64,000 nt of DNA from Pseudomonas sp. DG56-2 (GTDB lineage Bacteria > Pseudomonadota > Gammaproteobacteria > Pseudomonadales > Pseudomonadaceae): contig NZ_CP032311.1 of NCBI RefSeq assembly GCF_004803755.1, positions 556,501 through 620,500 on the forward strand, in the 5' to 3' direction. Under the pieces are notes generated by a model. The model was given only the letters and a program-made list of their open reading frames with translations. It ran no database searches and had not been told where the DNA came from. Positions 27,326 through 37,020 of this stretch are shown in pieces; positions within the stretch are counted from its first letter, which is position 1, and the number at the start of each line of letters is the position of its first letter. Both the position numbers and the translations under genes were made by a program.

Positions 27326-27943
27326 GTGCCCGTCGTCTTTGTTGCCGCTTCCAAGCTGCCTACCCCGTTTGCGACTTTCACCATGCATGGCTTTCTTGAT
27401 GAGGCCACGGGCCGCGAGCACGTTGTGCTCAGTCTGGGTGATATAGCGGATGGGCAACCGGTGTTGGGGCGCCTGCATTCCGAATGCCTTACCGGCGATG
27501 CGCTGTTCAGTCAGCGTTGCGACTGTGGCTCGCAGCTTGAAGCTGCCTTGCAGGCCATTGCGCGCGAGGGTCGCGGTGTATTGCTGTACCTGCGTCAGGA
27601 AGGTCGTGGCATTGGCTTGCTGAACAAGATTCGCGCCTACGAATTGCAAGACGGCGGCGCCGATACCGTCGAGGCCAACGAGCGCCTCGGTTTCGCGGCT
27701 GATCAACGCGACTACGGCATGTGCCAACCGATGCTTGAGCACCTGGGGGTCAAGTCGCTGCGGCTGATGACCAACAACCCGCGTAAGGTCAAGGCTTTGA
27801 CCAGCATGGGTATCCCGGTGGCGGAGCGCGTGCCGTTGCATACCGGTCACAATCCGCACAACAAACACTACCTGGCCACCAAGGCTGGCAAGCTTGGCCA
27901 CATGATGGGCAACGAGCACCAGAGCGAGGCCGGCCAGGCGTGA
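27326..27943 (+). CDS. ribA: GTP cyclohydrolase II
   Basis: 205-residue enzyme, first step of riboflavin synthesis from GTP. The zinc ligands are intact: Cys54, Cys65 and Cys67 in [20 protein letters not shown]. The GTP motif [20 protein letters not shown] and the LTNNPRKV-like MTNNPRKV are also present. GTG at 27326 is chosen because CAGGAG lies upstream; an earlier in-frame codon at 27278 would add 16 unlike residues. It supplies the activity missing from ribBA. The stop overlaps the next gene by four bases. Confidence 0.95.
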   Translation: MPVVFVAASKLPTPFATFTMHGFLDEATGREHVVLSLGDIADGQPVLGRLHSECLTGDALFSQRCDCGSQLEAALQAIAREGRGVLLYLRQEGRGIGLLNKIRAYELQDGGADTVEANERLGFAADQRDYGMCQPMLEHLGVKSLRLMTNNPRKVKALTSMGIPVAERVPLHTGHNPHNKHYLATKAGKLGHMMGNEHQSEAGQA

Positions 27944-28359
27944 CCCGGGCTCAGGTTCGCCGCCGTTTGCAACTGTCGTGGTGGCAATATCTTGCTGTCG
28001 CATTGGCGCCTTTGCTGGTGTTTAGCTGGGCCTTTGCTGACGGCCAGGACTTGATTCCGGTCCTGGCCATGCCGATGTTCATTGCCGGCGTGGCGTCGAT
28101 GTTCCTCAGCCTGTCGCGCTTCGGCGCCTACAAGCATGCGCTGATTGCCACCCAAAAGTCCCTCGACAGCGACGCCGAGCCTGCAGCCTGGATCGAGCTG
28201 GCGCGAGTGCTGCGCAAGGGCATGCTGTTCGCCTGCCTGCCAGCTTGGATCTCCGCCTTGTCGGTGTTCGTGGGCCTGGAAGGTGTGCCGCGGATACTCC
28301 TGGCTGTTTCCAGTCTGGTACTGCTCTACCTTTATCGTATTCCGCGTCAGTTGGGCTGA
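27940..28359 (+). CDS. Small inner-membrane protein, unknown function
   Basis: 139 residues with four hydrophobic stretches ([56 protein letters not shown] and [14 protein letters not shown]), so a likely four-helix membrane protein. GTG start overlaps ribA by four bases, and its stop shares one base with the ATG of the cobalamin-binding protein gene. The frame and coupling support a real gene; no function is recognised. Confidence 0.7.
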   Translation: MTRAQVRRRLQLSWWQYLAVALAPLLVFSWAFADGQDLIPVLAMPMFIAGVASMFLSLSRFGAYKHALIATQKSLDSDAEPAAWIELARVLRKGMLFACLPAWISALSVFVGLEGVPRILLAVSSLVLLYLYRIPRQLG

Positions 28360-29168
28360 TGCGCGGCATACTGCTGCTGGTGTTGCTGATACTGGCCGCA
28401 CCGCTCGCTGCAGCCCAGCGGGTGGTCAGCCTGGCGCCTTCGCTATCGGAAATCGTTGTCGAACTGCAGGCTACTGACCTGCTGGTGGGTATGCTCGATG
28501 GTGGCGAGCGTCCGACTGCGTTGGCCCACGTGCCTTCAATAGGGCGTTATGGCCAGATCGATATGGAGCGTCTGCTCAGTCTCAAGCCGGATTTGTTGTT
28601 GCTCTGGCCGGGGAGTGTACCGGCAGCCCAACGCGACCAGCTGCGGCGGCTGGGTATCGCCACCTACACGGCTGAACCTCATGGTATCGACGAACTGATC
28701 GAGCAGATCGAAGCTATCGGCGCGCAACTGGGGCGAGCCGAGCAAGGGCGCGAGCGGGCGCAGCAACTGCGTGTGCAGTTGCAGGGGCTGCGAGCTCGTT
28801 ATCACCGCGAGCAGCCGCTGCGGGTGTTCTACCAAGTCTGGGACAAACCCTTGTATACCGTGGGCGGCGGGCAAATTGTCAGCGATGCCCTGGCGGTGTG
28901 TGGGGCACGCAATGTGTTTGCCGAACTAACGATACCGGCGCCGCAGGTCAACCTGGAGTCAGTGCTGTTGCGGGATCCGCAGGTGATCATCGCCAGCGAT
29001 CAGGCCCAGCTCGATGCCTGGAAGGCTTGGCCGCAGGTGGATGCGGTACGCCATGATCGCTTGCTGCAGGTACCGGACAAAGGCCTGGAACGGCCCAGTG
29101 GGCAGATGATCGAGGCAACGGCGCGGTTGTGTCAGTTGCTGGAGACTAAAGCGCCGGTGTCCAAGTGA
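28359..29168 (+). CDS. BtuF-like cobalamin-binding protein
   Basis: 269-residue periplasmic binding protein of the helical-backbone class, as for vitamin B12 and iron complexes. Signal peptide [20 protein letters not shown]. The motifs VVSLAPSLSEIVVELQA, SIGRYGQIDMERLLSLKPDL and DKPLYTVGGG are those of BtuF relatives. It faces a BtuB-like receptor gene with its last 23 bases overlapping the end of that gene on the other strand, so B12 uptake is the inferred role. Inner-membrane BtuC and BtuD are not here. Confidence 0.85.
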   Translation: MRGILLLVLLILAAPLAAAQRVVSLAPSLSEIVVELQATDLLVGMLDGGERPTALAHVPSIGRYGQIDMERLLSLKPDLLLLWPGSVPAAQRDQLRRLGIATYTAEPHGIDELIEQIEAIGAQLGRAEQGRERAQQLRVQLQGLRARYHREQPLRVFYQVWDKPLYTVGGGQIVSDALAVCGARNVFAELTIPAPQVNLESVLLRDPQVIIASDQAQLDAWKAWPQVDAVRHDRLLQVPDKGLERPSGQMIEATARLCQLLETKAPVSK

Positions 29169-31026
29169 TGCCGAGTAGCCAGGTGCGGCCTTCTTCGCGG
29201 TAGCCGTAATTGGTCCCTTCATAGGAATATAAGGCACGGGAGTAAGACTTATCCAGCACGTTGTCGATCTTCAGGTCTAGTGTGAGCTCAGTAGAGAGGT
29301 ACCAACTGCTGCGTAAGCCAACGAGGCCATAACCGCTCAAGCTGTTACTGTTGGTCTCATTGTCGTAGCTACTACTTACTGCTTGCCAGCTGGCACCGAG
29401 TCCAATCTGATTGAACTGTCGATCCAGGTCCAGGCTCAAAGTGCGGCGAGCGCGGCGGGCCAAGGTGTGGCCGCTGTCGCGATCACGAGGATCAATCAGC
29501 GCAAGGCTGAGGTTACTCTGCCAGCCGAACCACTGTTGATGCAGGGCTGCTTCGAATCCGTTGATCTGGGCTGCGGCCACGTTGCGCGGGATTGATCCTT
29601 CGCCAACAATAATCGCATCGCGCAGGTTGGTGCGATAAACAGATGTTTCCAGACGACTCTTTTCACTGAGCTGGCTCCGCCATTGCAGTTCGTAGCTTTT
29701 GGAGCGCTCAGGCTTTAGGTTTGGGTTGCTGTATTTTGGGTAGTAAAGGTCATTGAATGTGGGCGCGCGAAAACCCTCACTATATGAGAGCAGCACATCA
29801 TTGTTTGCATTGACTGGTAGAGTCAGGCTGCCGCTCCAAGTGTTCTGTCCACCGAATTGCTGGTTCTGATCGCGACGCAAACCCAGCTCGGTAGAAAGCC
29901 ACTCGCCCTTGAAACGATGCTGAATAAAGACGGCACGGTTCCAACGACTGTCCTCGCCGAAATCAGTGCTGGCGTGCACACGGTCCTGATACCAATCAGC
30001 GCCGACCATCAGGCTATTATGCTCTTCGAATGTCAGGTCGTTCTGCCAGCTGGCCGAGTCGCGGTACGTATTGAACTCGCTGCTTTCACTACTAAGTTTG
30101 TCGCGTTTTCTGTCGCGATTTTCGCTATGTCCGAGTTCAAGGCGTGAGTACCAGTGTTCGTTAAGTTGAGCTCCTAAGTAAGTGCCAAGGCTGCTAACGG
30201 TGTAGTCGGTGTATGGCGCCTGGCTGAAACTTTGCCAAGTACCCTCGTCGAGCCGCCCATACGGGTTGTCGTACTCGCTACGGCCTCGACTATCGAGGAG
30301 GTTGAAGCCGGCTTCAACGTCACCGTTAAAGTTGTGGCTCAGGCTTAAGTTGAGCGACTTGTTGCGATAAGTGTCATGGTCACCGTCGCTGGGGTAGGAT
30401 GTGTGAGTCCAGTCGATGCCAGCACTTTCGTCGAGGCTGGCGCCGAAATTGAAGCGTGTGTCTTGATCGCCGCCGGATAGTCCAAGATTACGTTGCCAAG
30501 TCTGATCGCTACCTGCCGCCAGGCGTAGTCGCGGCCGTAGGCCTTGTTGGGCGCTGCGGCGGGTGAATATCTGGATGACACCGCTAATAGCATCGCTGCC
30601 ATAGATCGCTGAGCGTGAGCCACGAAGTACTTCGACGCGCTCGATCTGATCGATATCCAAAAACTGAAGGCCGCTGTCACCTGAAGTGGCGTTAGCGATA
30701 CGCACTCCATCTACCAGAACCAGATTTTGCGCAGTTTTTCCGCCTCGTATATAGATGTTTGGCACACTGCCGCGTCCGCCTGTATTTGCCACTTGCACTC
30801 CCGGCACACGTGTCAGCAGGTCAGTGACGCTGGAAGGCTGCAAGCGGTCGATATCATCGCGTGTGAACACCGTGTTGGCGGCACTGGTCTGCGTGCGGTC
30901 TTCCACCTGGCGATTGGCGCTGATCAGGGTGTTGGGCAGCTTCAGGGCACTGTCGCGATCGATGGGGTCGGCAAGTAGCGAGGTAGGCAGGCACAGCAAG
31001 AACGGGGTCAGGCGCGAGAGTTTCAT
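29146..31026 (-). CDS. btuB: BtuB-like TonB-dependent outer-membrane receptor
   Basis: 626-residue receptor: signal peptide MKLSRLTPFLLCLPTSLLA, a plug domain with SVTDLLTRVPGVQVANTGGRG and VLRGSRSAIYGSDAISGVIQI, then a 22-stranded barrel ending in aromatic strands (GRTWLLGITWTPAL). Size and plug motifs match BtuB. The neighbouring BtuF-like gene supports cobalamin. ATG 31026; there are only 70 bases between it and dxs, so there is no room for the usual cobalamin riboswitch. Confidence 0.87.
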   Translation of the reverse strand: MKLSRLTPFLLCLPTSLLADPIDRDSALKLPNTLISANRQVEDRTQTSAANTVFTRDDIDRLQPSSVTDLLTRVPGVQVANTGGRGSVPNIYIRGGKTAQNLVLVDGVRIANATSGDSGLQFLDIDQIERVEVLRGSRSAIYGSDAISGVIQIFTRRSAQQGLRPRLRLAAGSDQTWQRNLGLSGGDQDTRFNFGASLDESAGIDWTHTSYPSDGDHDTYRNKSLNLSLSHNFNGDVEAGFNLLDSRGRSEYDNPYGRLDEGTWQSFSQAPYTDYTVSSLGTYLGAQLNEHWYSRLELGHSENRDRKRDKLSSESSEFNTYRDSASWQNDLTFEEHNSLMVGADWYQDRVHASTDFGEDSRWNRAVFIQHRFKGEWLSTELGLRRDQNQQFGGQNTWSGSLTLPVNANNDVLLSYSEGFRAPTFNDLYYPKYSNPNLKPERSKSYELQWRSQLSEKSRLETSVYRTNLRDAIIVGEGSIPRNVAAAQINGFEAALHQQWFGWQSNLSLALIDPRDRDSGHTLARRARRTLSLDLDRQFNQIGLGASWQAVSSSYDNETNSNSLSGYGLVGLRSSWYLSTELTLDLKIDNVLDKSYSRALYSYEGTNYGYREEGRTWLLGITWTPAL

Positions 31027-31041
31027 GGCAGTTCCGTGGCA

Positions 31042-31090
31042 ATCGCAGGTCAAGCCCGTTCCCACCGTGGGAGCGGGCCTGACCTGCGAT
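31042..31090. repeat. REP-type palindrome between btuB and dxs
   Basis: Arms 31042-31064 and 31068-31090 pair over 23 bases with two mismatches around a three-base loop. It carries the REP signature GGGAGCGGGC. Both flanking genes read leftward, so it sits after the dxs stop and just upstream of the btuB-like start, where it should end the dxs message. Confidence 0.85.
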
Positions 31091-31096
31091 CAGGCA

Positions 31097-32995
31097 TCAA
31101 AGGCCGAGCAGTTGCATCCGCTGACGCACTGACGCTTCGATCCCGGCAGCGTCAAGGCCACACTCGGCCAGCATCTGGGCAGGTTTTGCATGTTCTACAT
31201 AGACGTCTGGCAAGCCCAGATGCAGTACCGGTTTGAGTATGGCTTCGCGGGCAAGAAACTCGCTTACCGCCGCACCGGCACCACCCATGATGGCGTTTTC
31301 TTCAATGGTCACCAGCAGCTCATGGCTGGCGGCCATTTCACGTACCAAGGCTTCGTCCATTGGTTTGACAAAACGCATGTCGACCACGGTTGCGTCGAGG
31401 CTTTCGGCGACCTTCAAGGCCTCGGCGAGCTGCACGCCGAACACCAGCATGGCGATCTTGCTGCCTTTACGGCGAACTACACCCTTACCGATTTCAAGCG
31501 GCTCGAGGCTGCTGTCGATGGTAGCGTTCGGGCCACTGCCACGCGGGTAGCGAACGGCCGCGGGGCCGTTGTACAGATGGCCGGTGCTGAGCATTTTGCG
31601 CAGTTCGTTCTCGTCGCTAGGGGTCATCACCAGCATGCCGGGGATGCAGCGTAAGTACGACAAATCGTAACTGCCCGCGTGAGTCGGACCGTCTTCGCCA
31701 ACCAGACCGGCACGGTCAATAGCGAACAGTACGTCGAGGTTCTGCACCGCAACGTCGTGTATCAGCTGATCGTAGGCGCGCTGCAGGAACGTCGAGTAAA
31801 TGGCCACCACCGGTTTTGCACCTTCGCAGGCCATCCCGGCCGCCAGGGTAACCGCGTGCTGTTCGGCAATGGCCACGTCGAAATAGCGCTCTGGATAACG
31901 TTCGCTGAACGCCACCAGATCAGAACCTTCTTTCATGGCTGGGGTAATGCCGACCAAGCGCTGATCAGCAGCAGCCATGTCGCAAAGCCATTGGCCAAAG
32001 ACTGCCGAATACTTCGGTCCGCCAGCCTTTTTTGGCGCGGCAGCCGGAGCATCGACGGGTTCGAGCTTGGTGATGGCGTGGTAGCCGATCGGGTCGATCT
32101 CGGCTGGGGCGAAGCCTTTACCTTTTTTGGTGACTACATGCAGGAACTGCGGGCCTTTGAGGTCGCGCATGTTGCGCAGGGTAGTGATCAGTGTTGGCAG
32201 GTCGTGACCGTCGATGGGGCCGATGTAGTTCCAGCCCAGCTCTTCGAACAGAGTGCCTGGCACCAGCATGCCCTTGGCATACTCTTCGGTGCGGCGGGCA
32301 ATTTCCCAGGCGCCGGGCAGTCGCGAAAGTACCTTCTTGCTGCCTTCACGCATGCTCGAATAGGTGCGGCTCGAAAGGATCTTGGCCAAATAGTTGGACA
32401 AGCCACCCACGTTGCGCGAAATCGACATGTCGTTGTCGTTGAGGATCACCAGCATGTCGGCATCGACTTCCTGGGCGTGGTTCAACGCCTCGAATGCCAT
32501 GCCAGCGGTCAGCGCGCCGTCGCCGATCACGGCAATCGACTTGCGCGGATCATTCTGCAGTCGGGCGGCAATGGCCATGCCCAGGGCGGCACTGATCGAG
32601 GTGCTGGAGTGACCGACGCCAAAGGTGTCGTACTCGCTCTCGGCGCGACGCGGGAAGGCGGCCAGGCCGTCCTTCTGGCGCAGGGTGTTCATGCGCTGGC
32701 GGCGACCGGTGAGGATCTTGTGCGGATAGGCCTGGTGACCCACGTCCCACACCAACCGGTCGTCCGGGGTGTCGAAAACGTAGTGCAGGGCAATCGTAAG
32801 CTCGATTACGCCCAGGCCGGCACCGAAATGCCCGCCGGTTTGACCAACGGTATAGAGCAATTCCTGGCGCAGTTCGTCAGCCAGGTTCTCCAGGTCGGCT
32901 TCAGCCAGCCGACGCAAGCCGGCAGGCGTATCGGCACGGTCGAGCAGCGGCGTGACCGGGCGTTCGCGGGGGATCTCTTGAAACGTCGTGGGCAT
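31097..32995 (-). CDS. dxs: 1-deoxy-D-xylulose-5-phosphate synthase
   Basis: 632-residue thiamine-pyrophosphate enzyme, first step of the non-mevalonate isoprenoid pathway. Motifs: [18 protein letters not shown] [18 protein letters not shown] motif [17 protein letters not shown]...LNDNDMSIS, and the transketolase C-terminal block [18 protein letters not shown] 32995 gives [18 protein letters not shown]; the open frame to 33058 is upstream non-family sequence. Same direction as ispA and xseB, with a REP palindrome between. Confidence 0.97.
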   Translation of the reverse strand: MPTTFQEIPRERPVTPLLDRADTPAGLRRLAEADLENLADELRQELLYTVGQTGGHFGAGLGVIELTIALHYVFDTPDDRLVWDVGHQAYPHKILTGRRQRMNTLRQKDGLAAFPRRAESEYDTFGVGHSSTSISAALGMAIAARLQNDPRKSIAVIGDGALTAGMAFEALNHAQEVDADMLVILNDNDMSISRNVGGLSNYLAKILSSRTYSSMREGSKKVLSRLPGAWEIARRTEEYAKGMLVPGTLFEELGWNYIGPIDGHDLPTLITTLRNMRDLKGPQFLHVVTKKGKGFAPAEIDPIGYHAITKLEPVDAPAAAPKKAGGPKYSAVFGQWLCDMAAADQRLVGITPAMKEGSDLVAFSERYPERYFDVAIAEQHAVTLAAGMACEGAKPVVAIYSTFLQRAYDQLIHDVAVQNLDVLFAIDRAGLVGEDGPTHAGSYDLSYLRCIPGMLVMTPSDENELRKMLSTGHLYNGPAAVRYPRGSGPNATIDSSLEPLEIGKGVVRRKGSKIAMLVFGVQLAEALKVAESLDATVVDMRFVKPMDEALVREMAASHELLVTIEENAIMGGAGAAVSEFLAREAILKPVLHLGLPDVYVEHAKPAQMLAECGLDAAGIEASVRQRMQLLGL

Positions 32996-33066
32996 CAGGC
33001 GAATCGTTATAGATATGAAGTGGCGGCAGTTTACCTTATTGCGGTAATAGCTGCCCATTTGAGCTA

Positions 33067-33121
33067 ATCGCGAGGCAAGTCTACTCCCACAATTACGGTG
33101 GGAGCAGGCTTGTTCCGCGAT
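33067..33121. repeat. REP-type palindrome between dxs and ispA
   Basis: Arms 33067-33090 and 33098-33121 form an imperfect 24-base inverted repeat with a few mismatches and a seven-base loop. The ends match the outer and inner parts of the other REP palindromes (ATCGCG...CTCCCAC). It lies between ispA and dxs, which read leftward. Confidence 0.8.
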
Positions 33122-33132
33122 GCAGTCAGTAC

Positions 33133-34020
33133 TTAGTTACGGCGCTCAACGATATAACGCGCCAGTTCACGCAACGGCTCGGCTGCTGCGTCGAATGGCC
33201 GCAGGGCGGTCAGGGCCTGGTCGCGCAGCTCAATGGCGTAAGCCTTGGCGGCTTCCAGTCCGAGCAATGCCGGGTAGGTCGGTTTGTCCCGGGCGATATC
33301 GGCACCCTGGCGTTTGCCCAGGGTTTCGGTGTCGCTCTCAACATCAAGAATGTCGTCCTGCACCTGGAATGCCAGGCCAATGGCTTGGGCGTAGGTCTGC
33401 AGGGCCTTGAGCTGTGCTTCGTCGGCACGCGCACTGGCCAGGGCGCCCAGTCGGACGCTGGCTTCGATCAGGGCGCCGGTTTTATGCCGGTGCATGAACT
33501 CAAGGGCTGTCTGGTCAAGCTTGAGGCCTACCGAACCGAGGTCGATGGCCTGGCCGCCGACCATACCGGCTGGGCCTGCAGCCGAAGCCAGGGTTCGCAC
33601 CATCGCCAGGCGGGTTCCGTCAGCTTGCGGGCTCAACGCGGGATCGAGCAGGGCGTTGAACGCCAGGCTCTGCAGCCCGTCGCCAGCGAGAATTGCGCAG
33701 GCTTCGTCAAACGCCTTGTGAGTAGTGGGCTGGCCCCGGCGCAGATCATCGTCGTCCATGGCTGGCAAGTCGTCATGCACCAGCGAATAGGCATGGATCA
33801 GTTCGACAGCGCAGGCGGCGCCATTGGCTTGCTCAGCAGCGCCACCTAGCGCTTCGCAAGCGGCATAGGCGAGCAACGGACGCACACGCTTGCCACCGTT
33901 CATCACGCTGTAGCGCATGGCGGCGTACAAGCGGGTCAGCTCTACCGAAGGAGGAACAAACAACTGCTCGAGGGCCGCATCGACCCGTGCCTGGCAACTG
34001 GCCTGATAAGTGGTGATCAT
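33133..34020 (-). CDS. ispA: Farnesyl diphosphate synthase
   Basis: 295-residue prenyltransferase making farnesyl diphosphate from IPP and DMAPP. First aspartate-rich region [16 protein letters not shown] and second QVDDILD-type [14 protein letters not shown] are complete. ATG 34020 overlaps the xseB stop by four bases; the longer open frame to 34119 is in xseB and is not used. Transcribed with xseB and, across a REP element, dxs. Confidence 0.96.
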   Translation of the reverse strand: MITTYQASCQARVDAALEQLFVPPSVELTRLYAAMRYSVMNGGKRVRPLLAYAACEALGGAAEQANGAACAVELIHAYSLVHDDLPAMDDDDLRRGQPTTHKAFDEACAILAGDGLQSLAFNALLDPALSPQADGTRLAMVRTLASAAGPAGMVGGQAIDLGSVGLKLDQTALEFMHRHKTGALIEASVRLGALASARADEAQLKALQTYAQAIGLAFQVQDDILDVESDTETLGKRQGADIARDKPTYPALLGLEAAKAYAIELRDQALTALRPFDAAAEPLRELARYIVERRN

Positions 34021-34259
34021 TCGGCCTGTTCCGCGTCGAATGGTTCGGCCTTCAGTTCGCCGTCGCGCTCCAGCAAAACCTGGACTTTCTGTTCGGCCTG
34101 GACGAGGGCGCTCTGACAATCACGGGTCAGGCTGATGCCTTGCTCGAACGCAGTCAGTGAGTCTTCCAGCGACAGCTCACCGTTCTCCAGGCGCTCGACC
34201 AGCGCTTGCAAGTCGGCGAGGGATTGCTCGAAATCAATAGAGGCTTTTTTTCGGGCCAT
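34017..34259 (-). CDS. xseB: Exodeoxyribonuclease VII small subunit
   Basis: 80-residue small subunit that pairs with XseA to degrade single-stranded DNA. The pattern [20 protein letters not shown], then [16 protein letters not shown], is the conserved XseB core. It is the first gene of the xseB-ispA-dxs run, the usual order in this group. Confidence 0.95.
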   Translation of the reverse strand: MARKKASIDFEQSLADLQALVERLENGELSLEDSLTAFEQGISLTRDCQSALVQAEQKVQVLLERDGELKAEPFDAEQAE

Positions 34260-34400
34260 GGCGGCTGTCTCGGTGGCGGTATAAACGGCGCGACACTAGC
34301 AGAGCGGGGCGGGGGGAGCAAATCGGCAGGGCGGATCTTTCGTCGCATTCTGTTGCATAAAGACCGACGGCTAATACTTGCTTTTACTCAAGGGCTCGCA

Positions 34401-34430
34401 TTGTGGGCGCTTGCAGCTCTCTGCCATAAT
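34401..34430 (+). promoter_or_regulatory. Candidate sigma-70 promoter of the MBOAT-SGNH operon
   Basis: TTGTGG (34401-34406) and CATAAT (34425-34430) are separated by 18 bases. The -10 is five of six to consensus. This lies 61 bases upstream of the MBOAT ATG, in the divergent gap from xseB. No other good promoter is seen in the gap. Confidence 0.45.
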
Positions 34431-34490
34431 CGCGACCGCTTTATCTCGCGGCATTCGCGAAGGTGGGCCTCCTTTGTCTGACGTCACGTA

Positions 34491-35906
34491 ATGGACTACG
34501 TTGTGAGCTTCCTTTCTATCGAGTTCGGTCTTAGCTTTACCCTGTTTTTCGTCATTTACTGGAGTTTGTGCTGGAGCGTTCGCCTTCAGAACCTACTACT
34601 GCTAGGGGCAAGCTACGCGCTGGTCGCCAGTTTCAGCCTCAATTCGCTGTACGTCCTTCTCGGCTACAGTGCCCTGGTTTACCTGTTGGGCTTGCTGGGT
34701 GAGCGTTATCCGGGGCGGCGCTTCAGTTATTTACTGGTACTGCTGTTGGTGCTGGGCTGCTTTTATCTGTTCAAGTATCAAGAGTTCTTTGTCGCCAGTG
34801 TGCAAGGCGCATTGCTGGGTGCCGGCATTGACGTGTCGTTACCGGTGCTGGAGCTGCTGGTACCGATTGGCTTGTCGTTTTATACCTTTCACTCGGTCAG
34901 CTACCTGGTGTCGATCAATCGACGCGAGATGCCCAGCGCGAGCCCTCAGGACCTGGCCCTGTACCTGGCGTTTTTCCCCAGTCTGATTGCCGGTCCGGTC
35001 AATCGCGCCGCGCATATGCTGCCGCAGATCCGCCCGCAGGTCATGCGCCAGGTACTGGAGCCTCAGCGCGCGCTCGGGCTGATCGCCCTGGCGGTGGTCA
35101 AACTGTTCTTCTGCAGCGCCTGGTTGGCGAGCCAATGGGTCGATCCAGTATTCGAAACGCCAGGCAGTTACACGGCAGAACAGACACTCCTGAGTGTGTA
35201 TGGCTACAGCTTTCTGATCTATTTCAACTTCAGTGGCTACACCAACCTGGTAACCGGCATCGCCCTGCTGCTGGGCTTTCGTTTGCCCGACAACTTCAAT
35301 GCCCCATACGCCGCTCACAACCTCAAGGAGTTCTGGGCACGTTGGCATATCAGCCTGTCGCTGTTCATTCGTGATTACGTGTACATCCCTTTGGGCGGTA
35401 ATCGTCGCGGTGTATGGCGCGGCAATCTGAATATGCTCCTGGCCATGCTGATTTCCGGCCTGTGGCACGGGGCGAGCCTCAACTTCGTCATTTGGGGCGC
35501 GTTGCACGGTGTGGGCCTGGCGCTCTATAAAGCATCGACCTACTTCCTGCCGCAACCGATGCGTTGGCCGGGAGCGGGGGTGGCAGCGCGTTTGCTGACA
35601 TTCCACTACGTGGCCTTTGCCTGGATCTTTTTCCGCAGTGCGAATCTGGATGAAGCCATGGACATCCTGTCTGGCATTGCCGGCATGAGCCTGGACGGCG
35701 TGTTCTCGTCGACCGGTCTGCTGCTGTTGGCCAGCGTTGTGTATGTGGCGGTATATCCGCAATTGCTGGTGTTGCTGCGCCAGTTCTTTGCCGCATCGAC
35801 CCGTTTACCCTGGCAGTTGTACCCGGTACCCCTGGGGATCTTCGTGTCACTGGTTATCTTCGCTTCGCAGTCAGGCGTGCCGGGGTTCATCTATGCAAGT
35901 TTCTAG
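34491..35906 (+). CDS. MBOAT family O-acyltransferase (AlgI/DltB-like)
   Basis: 471-residue polytopic inner-membrane protein. The MBOAT core is visible: NFSGYTNLVTGIALLLGF, FNAPYAAHNLKEFWARWHIS, then SGLWHGASLNFVIWGALHG with the invariant histidine. Such proteins carry acetyl or other acyl groups across the membrane to periplasmic polymers. The ribosome site before the ATG is weak. It overlaps the next SGNH gene by fourteen bases, so three genes act together. The polymer is unknown; no alginate or teichoic-acid genes are near. Confidence 0.88.
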   Translation: MDYVVSFLSIEFGLSFTLFFVIYWSLCWSVRLQNLLLLGASYALVASFSLNSLYVLLGYSALVYLLGLLGERYPGRRFSYLLVLLLVLGCFYLFKYQEFFVASVQGALLGAGIDVSLPVLELLVPIGLSFYTFHSVSYLVSINRREMPSASPQDLALYLAFFPSLIAGPVNRAAHMLPQIRPQVMRQVLEPQRALGLIALAVVKLFFCSAWLASQWVDPVFETPGSYTAEQTLLSVYGYSFLIYFNFSGYTNLVTGIALLLGFRLPDNFNAPYAAHNLKEFWARWHISLSLFIRDYVYIPLGGNRRGVWRGNLNMLLAMLISGLWHGASLNFVIWGALHGVGLALYKASTYFLPQPMRWPGAGVAARLLTFHYVAFAWIFFRSANLDEAMDILSGIAGMSLDGVFSSTGLLLLASVVYVAVYPQLLVLLRQFFAASTRLPWQLYPVPLGIFVSLVIFASQSGVPGFIYASF

Positions 35907-37020
35907 TTCTGGCCAGCTATTGCGCGTGCAACTGGATGCAGCCAAAGCCTTCTACGCAATTGTCCTGACCACGCTGTTGCTGTTCTGGTTGAACCAGGAC
36001 TCGATCAGCCTCTATTGCCAGCAGAAATACCATCAGAGCTGCGAGCTGCCAGTGCTTGGACAAAGTCCGGCGTGGCGCTTGGGTGGCAACCTGACCCAGG
36101 CGCTGGGGGCGGCTCGCGACAGCTTTGTGGTCAGCCTGGAAAAAAGTCTGGAGCCTGGCCAGACGGCAGTAGCTGAAGTGAAAACCGTCGAGCTGCCTGC
36201 GCCGATACCGGTGGTATCGGTCAATCTGGTCACTGCGCATCAGCCGGCAGCGGCGGTGGTGAGCAAGCCTGTGGCCGTCAAAGTGGCCACGCCAGCGGTC
36301 GCCGTGGCGCCGGTCAAACCGGCAGCGTCCGTTGCTGCCAGCGTATTGCCGTCGGCCACAGTCGTGTCACTGGCGGCAGGTGATGAGGTTTTTCTTGTTG
36401 GTGACTCGCTGATGCAAGGCGTTGCGCCGCATCTGGCCAACAGCCTGCGCAAGCGCTACCAGATCAAAAGCGTCAACCTCAGCCGGCAAAGTACCGGGCT
36501 GGCGTATCCAGGGTTTTTCAACTGGCCTCGAACCGTTGCGCAAACCCTCGACAGCTCGCCGAACATTCGCTTGATGGTCATTTTTCTCGGGCCTAATGAC
36601 CCGTGGGACATGCCGCAGGGCAAGGGCAAACCCTTCCTGCGCTTCAAGTCGCCGGATTGGGAAACTGCCTATCGCCAGCGTATCGATTCGATTTTGCAGG
36701 AGGCGCGCGAACATCAGGTCCAGGTGATCTGGGTAGGGCCGCCAAACATGCAGAAAACCAAGCTCTCCACCGCCATGGCCTACCTCAGCAACTTGTACCG
36801 AGAGCAGACCGGGCTTTATCAACAGCACTACCTCTCTGCCAACCCTGTGCTGGGTTACAAGGATGAGACGTTCTCCTATACCTTGCAGAACAGTCAAGGC
36901 AAACGGGTCAAGACACGTGTCGATGACGGCATTCATTTCACCATTACCGGGCAGAAGCTGATCGCCGAGCAGATACTGTCGATGATCGCTTTCCCGGGGC
37001 TCACTGTAACGGGACACTGA
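35893..37020 (+). CDS. DUF459/SGNH-family protein, membrane-anchored
   Basis: 375 residues. One N-terminal membrane helix (AFYAIVLTTLLLFWL), then an alanine/proline/valine-rich linker (about residues 95-155) and an SGNH hydrolase fold: block I VGDSLMQG (catalytic Ser), block III FLGPNDPW and block V DDGIHFT (Asp and His). The domain resembles DUF459. It is expected to face the periplasm and act on acyl groups, as AlgJ/AlgX do in alginate acetylation. Start ATG 35893 is within the end of the MBOAT gene; an open extension upstream is not used. Confidence 0.82.
   Translation: MQVSSSGQLLRVQLDAAKAFYAIVLTTLLLFWLNQDSISLYCQQKYHQSCELPVLGQSPAWRLGGNLTQALGAARDSFVVSLEKSLEPGQTAVAEVKTVELPAPIPVVSVNLVTAHQPAAAVVSKPVAVKVATPAVAVAPVKPAASVAASVLPSATVVSLAAGDEVFLVGDSLMQGVAPHLANSLRKRYQIKSVNLSRQSTGLAYPGFFNWPRTVAQTLDSSPNIRLMVIFLGPNDPWDMPQGKGKPFLRFKSPDWETAYRQRIDSILQEAREHQVQVIWVGPPNMQKTKLSTAMAYLSNLYREQTGLYQQHYLSANPVLGYKDETFSYTLQNSQGKRVKTRVDDGIHFTITGQKLIAEQILSMIAFPGLTVTGH

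Noticed and set aside
31027..31096. A cobalamin riboswitch upstream of the BtuB-like gene.
   Set aside because: Only 70 bases, occupied by a REP palindrome; the class needs about 200 and has conserved boxes not seen here.
31679..33067. A 462-codon frame on the + strand across dxs.
   Set aside because: Antisense to dxs, which has all TPP and transketolase motifs.
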